Source: Rhodoferax sp. OV413 (GTDB lineage: Bacteria; Pseudomonadota; Gammaproteobacteria; Burkholderiales; Burkholderiaceae_C). Taken from it: a stretch of DNA of 49,697 nucleotides. A model generated the notes under the pieces. It was given only the letters and a program-made list of their open reading frames with translations, made no database searches and had not been told where the DNA came from. The position numbers were made by a program, and so were the translations under genes. The DNA lies in contig CAMAWD010000042.1 of the NCBI GenBank assembly GCA_945861785.1, positions 1 to 49,697 of the forward strand. The letters run 5' to 3'. Below are positions 43,752 through 49,697 of this stretch, in pieces (within the stretch, counting starts at the first letter, position 1; each line of letters opens with the position of its first letter).

Positions 43752-44708
43752 CTAGGCGGCGCGACGGCGTGCGCCGTTCACGCGTTTGGCGACAAGCGCC
43801 GACTCCGGCTTCGCGGCACCAGTGCTGCGCTCCAAGGCCGGCCGCGCCGCACCGGCGGAGCCGCGCTGCTTCAGCTGCGGTTCCTCGGCAATGGTGAGTT
43901 CCGCCTGGCGGCGGAAGTGCTCGGCCAGCAGCGCGGTGGCGGCATCAGCATCGCGGGCCAGCGCGGCCTGCCCGATTTCGTCATGCTGGTCGTCGGCGCC
44001 GCGCGCGCGTTCGCCATAGCGCCACAGGTGGCGCCGGTAGCGCTCAAGCTGGTCGTACAGCGTGTCGAAGAAATGCAGCAGCCAGGGCGAGCCGCAGGCG
44101 CTGCATAGCGCGTAGTGGAAATCGCGATGGCGCCGCTCCCATTCGTCCTTGGCAGCTTTGAGGTTGTCGGGTGTGGCCTTCAGCAATCGCGCATCGGCCG
44201 ATTTGAGCCGGTGGTCGGCAACCAGCACCGCCGTCTCCCATTCCTCGTCGCCGCTGGCGATCGACTGGCGCAGCGCGTGAATCTCCAGGTACGCGCGCAG
44301 CGAAGAGACGTCGAGCATCTCTTCGCGCGACAGCGGCGCCACGACGAAGCCCTTGTGGTCTTCGACCAGCACCAGGCCCTCGCCGGCGACCTGGAACAGC
44401 GCCTCGCGCAGCGGGCTGGTGCCCACGCCGTAGCGTTCGGCCAGCTTTTCGTTGGTGAGGCGTTCGCCGGCGCTGAACTCGTTGCGGATGATGTCCTGGC
44501 GCAGGCGCAGCGCGGTCTGGCCGGCCAGTGTGCGTGGATTAGCATCGCGCAAGGCGCTGGCGCGCGGGCCCCAGCGCCCAGCCGCTACCGGCAGCATGCC
44601 CTCATCGGCGGGTGCCGGTGTGGCGGTTGTCGGCGCTGCTGCCGGTATTGCCGCAGGTGTTGACGCCTTGCGCGTCACGCGGCGTGCGGAAGCCGTGGTT
44701 TGCTTCAT
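43752..44708 (-). CDS. GntR-family regulator with FCD domain (FadR subfamily)
   Basis: A 318-residue regulator. It has an Ala/Pro-rich N-terminal extension of about 55 residues, a winged helix-turn-helix (ALRLRQDIIRNEFSAGERLT, YGVGTSPLREALFQVAGEGL) and an FCD effector domain (RRHRDFHYALCSACGSPWLL, HDEIGQAALARDADAATALL). FCD regulators usually sense carboxylates. Its start overlaps the class II aldolase stop as ATGA, so it is the last gene of the minus-strand operon and is co-expressed with it, giving feedback control. Confidence 0.92.
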   Translation of the reverse strand: MKQTTASARRVTRKASTPAAIPAAAPTTATPAPADEGMLPVAAGRWGPRASALRDANPRTLAGQTALRLRQDIIRNEFSAGERLTNEKLAERYGVGTSPLREALFQVAGEGLVLVEDHKGFVVAPLSREEMLDVSSLRAYLEIHALRQSIASGDEEWETAVLVADHRLKSADARLLKATPDNLKAAKDEWERRHRDFHYALCSACGSPWLLHFFDTLYDQLERYRRHLWRYGERARGADDQHDEIGQAALARDADAATALLAEHFRRQAELTIAEEPQLKQRGSAGAARPALERSTGAAKPESALVAKRVNGARRRAA

Positions 44709-45544
44709 GTTTTGATTCTATTGAGGTTTGAGATGCTTGAAGCCGTCACACCGGCGCGGCGCAGCATGCCGTAGAACAGCAGCTCGCCCTGGCCTGCGCC
44801 CTGCGGCGTCATGCGCGCAGCCTGTTCGCCGATGCGAGCCAACACATCGGGTGCAACCGGCAGGTTCGCTCCGGCCATGCTGTCGCTGGCCAGTTGCACG
44901 TCGCAAGCGCGCTGGAAAGTCCACAGCTGCTCGAACGCCGCGGCGATGCTCGCGCCGACCACCACGACGCCGTGGTTGCGCAACAGCAATACCGGATGCG
45001 TGCCCAGGCTGGCGACCAGCCGCGGGCCTTCATCCGAGGAGGTGGTGATGCCTTCGAACGGATGCAGGCCCACGCGGCCCTTGAAGTAGGCGCTGTAGAA
45101 GTTATCGTCGCGCAGTCCGCTTTGCTTGCAAGCCAAGGCCATCACGCTGGTGGTGTGGGTGTGCATCACGCAGTGGGCGTCGGCGCGCGCGCCATGCACG
45201 GCTGAATGGATCACCAGCCCGGCGGCGTTGACGCTGTAGGGCGAGTCGTCGAGCTTGCGGCCTACGGAGTCGATCTTCAGCAGGTTGGCGGCGCTGACCT
45301 CGCCGTAGTGCAGACCGTACGGATTGATCAGGAACACCGGCTGTACGCCGTCCGCGTGTGGCCCGTCCACCTGCGGCGTGTCCAGCCGCAGCGTGATGTG
45401 GTTGTAGATGCCTTCGGCCCAGCCCAGCCAGTCGAACAGCCGGTAGCACGCCGCCAGTTCCAGCCGCGCCCGCCATTCGGCCGCTGCGCAGCCCGCTGGT
45501 GCCGGGCCTGCCAACGCAAAAAAATCCTCGCGTGGTGCGAACAT
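44705..45544 (-). CDS. Class II aldolase/adducin family protein
   Basis: A 279-residue zinc aldolase-fold protein. The metal site is CVMHTHTTSVMAL with a third histidine in LLLRNHGVVV. The N-terminus has EWRARLELAACYRLFDWLGW and NHITLR, which is the family start. Such proteins cleave or decarboxylate sugar or hydroxy acids. ATG 45544 gives the normal start; upstream in-frame codons overlap the dehydrogenase gene. It is 2 bp after the dehydrogenase stop. With a hydroxyacid dehydrogenase and an esterase it fits degradation of an oxygenated carboxylic acid. Confidence 0.88.
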   Translation of the reverse strand: MFAPREDFFALAGPAPAGCAAAEWRARLELAACYRLFDWLGWAEGIYNHITLRLDTPQVDGPHADGVQPVFLINPYGLHYGEVSAANLLKIDSVGRKLDDSPYSVNAAGLVIHSAVHGARADAHCVMHTHTTSVMALACKQSGLRDDNFYSAYFKGRVGLHPFEGITTSSDEGPRLVASLGTHPVLLLRNHGVVVVGASIAAAFEQLWTFQRACDVQLASDSMAGANLPVAPDVLARIGEQAARMTPQGAGQGELLFYGMLRRAGVTASSISNLNRIKT

Positions 45545-45546
45545 GG

Positions 45547-46500
45547 TCAGTACTCCGCTTGCCGGTCGATGGTATGCAGCAGCGGCGCGCCATCGCGCAG
45601 CCGGCACAGGTTGTCGAGGAACTGGTGCACTGTCACCGCTACCGACGGGTTGGCCGCGATATGCGGCGTGAGCATGATTTTCTCGTGGCGCCAGAGCGGG
45701 CTGTCGAGTGGCAATGGTTCTTCGGCGAACACGTCGAGCGCGGCGCCGCCCAAGTGGCCCTCATCGAGCAGCGCCACCAAGGCGGTTTCGTCGACGATGC
45801 CCCCGCGCGACACATTGATCAGGAACGCACCGGGTCGCAACCGGCGCAATTGGCTCACGCCGAGCAGTCCCCGCGTCTGCCGCGTGCCGGGCAGCAGGCA
45901 GAGCAGGCAGTCGCAGGCCGAAAGGAATTCGTCGAGTTGCACCGGGCCGGCAAATACCCCGGCGAGTTCCGGAAACGCCCGGCCACTACGCGACCAGCCG
46001 ATCACGGGTAAGCCCAGCTGGTGCAAGGCGCCGGCCACCGGTCGCGCGATGTGGCCCAGGCCCAACAGCCCCACCTGGCAGCCGGCCGCGTCGCGCGCCG
46101 GCCAGCGCTGCCATAGCCCTTCGCGTTGCTGGTCGCGGTAGCGCTCGAACTCGCGGAAGTGCCGCAACAGCTGGCCCACCACATACTGCGCCACGCCGCC
46201 AGCCTGCGCCGGGTCGACCACGCGTGTCACCGCCACATGCGGCACCAGCTCGCCGCTGGCCAGGATGTTGCTGACACCGGCGCCGACCGAGGCCACCAGC
46301 CGCAGCCGGGGCAACCGCGCCGCTAGGCCCGCCGCAAGCCCGAAGCACAGGATCGCCTCGGTGCGGTGCGGGTCGCAGGCCGCCGGTTCGGTGGCAATCT
46401 CCAGCCGCGGCGCCAGTGCGCGCAGCGCAGCCAGTTGTTCGGCCACGTGGTCGCTGGCCGGGAACATGGCCACGGCCGGGAGCGTGCTGCCATCTCCCAT
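45547..46500 (-). CDS. D-2-hydroxyacid dehydrogenase (GhrA-like)
   Basis: A 317-residue NAD(P)H-dependent dehydrogenase. The nucleotide fold is VGLLGLGHIARPVAGAL. The catalytic Arg is in INVSRGGIVDE, Glu in VFAEEPLP, and His in LTPHIAANPS. The overall pattern is that of glyoxylate/hydroxypyruvate reductase A. ATG 46500 is preferred to the TTG at 46509. It lies 15 bp after the esterase stop and 2 bp before the aldolase start. It would interconvert a 2-oxo acid and a 2-hydroxy acid in the same pathway. Confidence 0.9.
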   Translation of the reverse strand: MGDGSTLPAVAMFPASDHVAEQLAALRALAPRLEIATEPAACDPHRTEAILCFGLAAGLAARLPRLRLVASVGAGVSNILASGELVPHVAVTRVVDPAQAGGVAQYVVGQLLRHFREFERYRDQQREGLWQRWPARDAAGCQVGLLGLGHIARPVAGALHQLGLPVIGWSRSGRAFPELAGVFAGPVQLDEFLSACDCLLCLLPGTRQTRGLLGVSQLRRLRPGAFLINVSRGGIVDETALVALLDEGHLGGAALDVFAEEPLPLDSPLWRHEKIMLTPHIAANPSVAVTVHQFLDNLCRLRDGAPLLHTIDRQAEY

Positions 46501-46515
46501 CGCCCGCAACTCCGT

Positions 46516-47481
46516 TCAGCCGAGGCGCTTGTGCAGCCAGCCGATGATGCGCTGCAGTTCCGGACCGGCCTCCTCGACGATGTGAGGCAGCTTCAGGAAC
46601 TCATGGTCAGCGCCGGCCACCACGGACACGGTGGTCGGCACATCGGCCTGTGTCAGCGCATTGGCCATGGCCAGCGTGTGGCTCAGGAACGCGTCCTCGT
46701 CGCCGCAGCTCAAGTAGACCGGTGGCAGTTTGGCCAGGTGCGGGCTGTGCACCGGACTCACCAGCGGATGGCGAAAGCGGTCACTGAAGTTCTGCCCCAG
46801 GTAGGACATCACATAAAGCTCGGAGGCGCCGGCATAGTAGTGCGGCTCGTTGATCCAGCGCGGCACGTCGAGCACCGCGAACTGCGGCACCAGCGCGCGA
46901 ATGGCCACGGGGGCGCCGGCCAGGTCGCCACCGTCCAAGCCCTCCTCGCTGCCGAGCAGCGCCAGTGCTGTACATACCGTGAGGTTCCCGCCGGCCGAGC
47001 CGCCGCCAATGGCCAGCCGGGTAGGGTCGCCCTTGTACTGCGCGATGTTGCGCACGATCCAGCGCGCGGCGTAGATGCAGTCCTGCAGCCCCTGCGGAAA
47101 CGGGTGCTCGGGCGCCAGCCGGTAGTCGATATTGACCACCACCATGCCGGCATGGCAGAACTGCATGCCGAGTTTGCGCTCGCCCTTGGCGCTGCCCGTG
47201 AACCAGCCGCCACCGTGAATATGCAGCAGCACCGGAAACGGGCCGGGGCCCTCGGGCACGTAGATTTCGGCCGACGGCGCGCCGCTGCCATCGGGCCGCA
47301 GCACCACGTGCTCGTGGAAGGTGCCGACCTGCAGTGGGTCGATCGCCGCCAGGTCCTCGAGCATCTTCATCCCACCGGCGCGCCGGTTGCGCAACTCCTC
47401 CACCGAGTCGGGGCGTGCGTAGTCGGGCAGCGCATGGCCGTGGACCTGGGCGCGCCAATGGGCTGAGCTGGCGTGGGGCAT
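46516..47481 (-). CDS. Alpha/beta hydrolase of the hormone-sensitive-lipase family
   Basis: A 321-residue esterase. The oxyanion motif is HIHGGGWFTGSAKG near residue 90 and the nucleophile is in AIGGGSAGGNL near residue 155. The acid is in LSCGDEDAF and the histidine in AGADHEFLKLPH. HGGG plus GxSAG places it in the HSL (family IV) group. No signal peptide. It sits between an FAD oxidoreductase (57 bp upstream) and the dehydrogenase, and may release an acid from an ester at the start of the pathway. Confidence 0.9.
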   Translation of the reverse strand: MPHASSAHWRAQVHGHALPDYARPDSVEELRNRRAGGMKMLEDLAAIDPLQVGTFHEHVVLRPDGSGAPSAEIYVPEGPGPFPVLLHIHGGGWFTGSAKGERKLGMQFCHAGMVVVNIDYRLAPEHPFPQGLQDCIYAARWIVRNIAQYKGDPTRLAIGGGSAGGNLTVCTALALLGSEEGLDGGDLAGAPVAIRALVPQFAVLDVPRWINEPHYYAGASELYVMSYLGQNFSDRFRHPLVSPVHSPHLAKLPPVYLSCGDEDAFLSHTLAMANALTQADVPTTVSVVAGADHEFLKLPHIVEEAGPELQRIIGWLHKRLG

Positions 47482-47538
47482 GGGAGTCTCCTTGGGTGAA
47501 TGTTTTTACGGGTTCGGTGCCGGGGCTGATTGCAGGCT

Positions 47539-49011
47539 CTAAATTCGCCCCGGCGGGCGCGGCAGGCTGGCATTGGCGTAGCCGGCCAGCAGCCGGTCCA
47601 GCCGGCTGGCTCCGCGCCCCTCCTGCTCGGTCTGCTCCTTGCGCGCCACCGCCGCGCGGATGGTGTGCGCCGCGATGCTGCGCAGCGGCTCAATCGGGTA
47701 GTAGCCGCCGCGCGCGCGCTGCAGGCAGCGGCCGAGTTCGCGCCACTCGTCCTCACGCTGCAGCAGCTGCGCGGTCAAGATCCGCCCGCCGAGTGCCGAA
47801 GCGGCAACGCCGTGGCCCGAGTAGCCGATGCCGTAGTGCACGCGCGCATCCTCGGCCAGGCACCCGAACCAGGGCAGGCCCGAAGGTGTGCGGTCGATCG
47901 GGCCGGCCCAGCTGCGCTCGATCGGCACCTCGGCCAGTTCCGGATAAAGGTAGCGCAGGTCGCCCTCGACCTCGGCCGCGCGGCGCGCCGAATAGTCGAA
48001 CGCGGCCGTGATGCGATTGCCGTAGGCGATGCTGCCGCCGCCGCGCCCCACGTAGACGCGGCCTTCTCGTGTGAGGCCGCCGTAGTTGACCATCTGGCGC
48101 GCATTCAGGCCGGCCGGTCGGCGCGTCAGGCCGTGTTGCTCTAGCAGTTGGGGAATGGGCCCGGTCATCACGATGTCGCTGGAGACCACGGCGATGTAGG
48201 GCCGGAACGCCGGCAGGTGCGCCATCCACGCGTTGGCGGCCAGTACCACCTGCGCCGCCAGCACCGCACCGGTGGGCGTCTCCACCCGCACGCCCTGGGC
48301 GCCGCCGGCAATGCGCGTCACCGGCGAATGCTCGTGCACGCGCACGCCCCGGGCGAGCGCAAGACGGCGCAACTGGCGCGCGAAGCGGGCGGGTTGCATG
48401 CGCGTGGACGTGTCCTCGATGATGCCGCTGTAGGCCGGCGCGGCGCCGAACAGGGCGCGCAGTTCGTCGGCACCGAGCACACGGTGGGGCGGCTGCAGCC
48501 CGACGCTTTGCGCGGCCTTGAACATCGGCGCCCACGGCTCCGGCTGGCCGCGCATGGTGGTGGTCCAGGCCGAAGGCTCGCGGCGCAGGCCAGCGTCGAT
48601 GCCGTGCCGCGCCGCGAAGTCGTGAATGTCCTGCACCGCCTGCACGCTGTGCGCCAGTACGTTGCAGGCGTCATCGCGCCCGAGCAGGCGCAGCAGCAAG
48701 GGCAGCTTGGTCCACCAGTGGCCGGTGCCGCCACTGTTGCGTCCGCTGGCGCCGCTGCCGCAGACATCGGCCTCGACGATCACCACCTGCAACGAGGGAG
48801 CCTGCTCCAGCAGGCGCAGCGCAGTCCACAGGCCGGTGAAGCCGCCGCCGACGACGCAGACATCGGCGCGCTGCTCGCCTGCCAAGGGCGCGCCGCCTTG
48901 CGACGGTTCCAGCGCCAGCGCCTCGTCGAGCCAGTGCGAGCGGTGCACCGGCGCCGCCGGCGAGCCGGCGCGCCAGGGCTGCATGCGCAGTTCCAGCGAA
49001 GCGCTCATCAA
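47539..49011 (-). CDS. FAD-dependent amine/amino-acid oxidoreductase (DAO/PuuB-like)
   Basis: A 490-residue flavoprotein with CVVGGGFTGLWTALRLLEQA, the dinucleotide fold, and VEADVCGSGASGRNSGG, which is the second FAD segment of the D-amino-acid-oxidase-like group. The middle has VVLAANAWMAHLPAF and the C-terminus GIGYSGHGVAASALGG. Closest known roles are gamma-glutamylputrescine oxidase and related amine oxidases. It starts 3 bp after the binding protein stop, so transport and oxidation of a nitrogen compound are linked. The last 35 residues are polar and unrelated to the family core. Confidence 0.88.
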   Translation of the reverse strand: MMSASLELRMQPWRAGSPAAPVHRSHWLDEALALEPSQGGAPLAGEQRADVCVVGGGFTGLWTALRLLEQAPSLQVVIVEADVCGSGASGRNSGGTGHWWTKLPLLLRLLGRDDACNVLAHSVQAVQDIHDFAARHGIDAGLRREPSAWTTTMRGQPEPWAPMFKAAQSVGLQPPHRVLGADELRALFGAAPAYSGIIEDTSTRMQPARFARQLRRLALARGVRVHEHSPVTRIAGGAQGVRVETPTGAVLAAQVVLAANAWMAHLPAFRPYIAVVSSDIVMTGPIPQLLEQHGLTRRPAGLNARQMVNYGGLTREGRVYVGRGGGSIAYGNRITAAFDYSARRAAEVEGDLRYLYPELAEVPIERSWAGPIDRTPSGLPWFGCLAEDARVHYGIGYSGHGVAASALGGRILTAQLLQREDEWRELGRCLQRARGGYYPIEPLRSIAAHTIRAAVARKEQTEQEGRGASRLDRLLAGYANASLPRPPGRI

Positions 49012-49014
49012 CGG

Positions 49015-49697
49015 CTACTTGAAGTTGGCATCCACCGCCTTGCGCAGGTTGCCCAATGCAGCCATGTATTCCTCGCCGGACAGCGGCTTGAGGGCTTCGG
49101 CAATAGGCGCCAGCGCCGGCCAGTCGGCCTTGTTATCGGGCAGCGCCACGGCCGGCGCCAGCGCGTAGCTGTTGCCTTTGGTGATGATGGCGTTCTGCGC
49201 CTCGGGCGTGATGAACCAGGCCTGGAACAGGCGCGCGGCCGCCGGGTGCGGCGCCTTGCTGAGGATGACCGTGCCGGCGTACGAGGGCGTCGCCATGCCG
49301 GGCAGTGCCTGGAAGCCGACCGGCGCGCCGGCCTGCTTCAGGCCGAGGAAGCGCGCATGCCCGACCCACGGGATCATGGTGATGGTGCCGGTGGTCAGCT
49401 GGTTCAGCATCGGTACCCAAGACGGCACCGAGTTGGCCTGCGCCTTCATCGCGCGGATCCAGGCACCGTCGATCTTGCCGCTGTTGTAGAGCTCGTTCCA
49501 GACCAGGTCGGTGGCGCGCGCGCTGTTCGGCTCGTCGATGATCAGGCCCTTGTACTTGGGCGCCAGCAGGTCGGCCGGTGTGCGCGGCAGCTCGGCGGCC
49601 TTGAGCTTGTCGGTGTTGTAGACCACGCCGAAGATCTCGGCATAGTTCACGACGAAGCGGCCCTGCGCGTCGTGGTAGCGGCGCGGGATGTTGGCGA
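49015..49697 (-). CDS. ABC transporter substrate-binding protein (Fe/polyamine type), C-terminal part
   Basis: The last 226 or so residues of a periplasmic binding protein; the 5' end is cut by the window edge. The visible part has GVVYNTDKLKAAELPRTPAD, TTGTITMIPWVGHARFL and TVILSKAPHPAAARLFQAWF, which is the pattern of family 1/8 binding proteins for iron or polyamine-like compounds. Transporter membrane and ATPase genes are expected to the right. It heads the visible part of the minus-strand operon. Confidence 0.9.
   Translation of the reverse strand, partial: ANIPRRYHDAQGRFVVNYAEIFGVVYNTDKLKAAELPRTPADLLAPKYKGLIIDEPNSARATDLVWNELYNSGKIDGAWIRAMKAQANSVPSWVPMLNQLTTGTITMIPWVGHARFLGLKQAGAPVGFQALPGMATPSYAGTVILSKAPHPAAARLFQAWFITPEAQNAIITKGNSYALAPAVALPDNKADWPALAPIAEALKPLSGEEYMAALGNLRKAVDANFK

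Overview
The window looks like chromosomal DNA of a high-GC betaproteobacterium, most likely order Burkholderiales and probably a Comamonadaceae-like lineage. The grounds are the long E. coli-type QueF, a DinB with a lineage-type insertion, the cysM/tRNA-Leu pairing, and the abundance of Bug/TctC-type binding proteins. This placement is inferred from protein character, not from a database search.

Left part (1-18.7 kb) is mostly core genome. It opens with the last 30 residues of an integron-type integrase, so any cassette array lies off the left edge. An AbrB-type antitoxin, dinB and a dienoyl-CoA isomerase-like crotonase follow. A minus-strand run (rubrerythrin, CCG-type Fe-S protein, DUF3501, yaaA, alpha/beta hydrolase, queF) looks like a peroxide/redox unit. 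Then come a plus-strand aromatic hydroxylation unit (VOC protein, FAD monooxygenase, DUF2783), a damaged ccd-like toxin-antitoxin pair, valS, a TusA-like protein, a two-subunit molybdenum hydroxylase, a zinc-ribbon Nudix hydrolase, cysM and tRNA-Leu(CAA).

18.7-24.1 kb is a scrap-yard downstream of the tRNA-Leu gene. It holds short repeated motifs, a frameshifted brnT with intact brnA, an IS701-like element with a frameshifted transposase, a complete higBA pair with a palindromic operator, a C-terminal fragment of an IS91-type transposase, and a 43-nt copy of the 3' half of tRNA-Asn. The tRNA-Asn fragment is oriented as the left attachment site of an island extending to the right.

24.2-42.9 kb is accessory catabolic DNA. 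Two parallel minus-strand modules each combine a DRE-TIM (HMG-CoA lyase-like) protein, an ADP-forming type acyl-CoA synthetase and acyl-CoA dehydrogenase(s). Module A also has a TctC-type binding protein; module B has a pair of overlapping acyl-CoA dehydrogenases. Two tandem IclR regulators lie between the modules. Both lyase paralogues carry Thr where the family has its metal-binding Asp, so their chemistry is open. A third unit (GntR/UTRA regulator, two translationally coupled TauD/TfdA dioxygenases, TctC-type binding protein, quinone oxidoreductase) is bracketed by two direct copies of a 51-bp sequence. One copy lies beside an internally deleted IS91 transposase, suggesting the unit moved by IS91-type transposition.

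43.7-49.7 kb is another minus-strand catabolic operon: ABC binding protein (cut by the window edge), FAD oxidoreductase, esterase, GhrA-like dehydrogenase, class II aldolase and a GntR/FCD regulator. No CRISPR array, rRNA or replication origin was seen.
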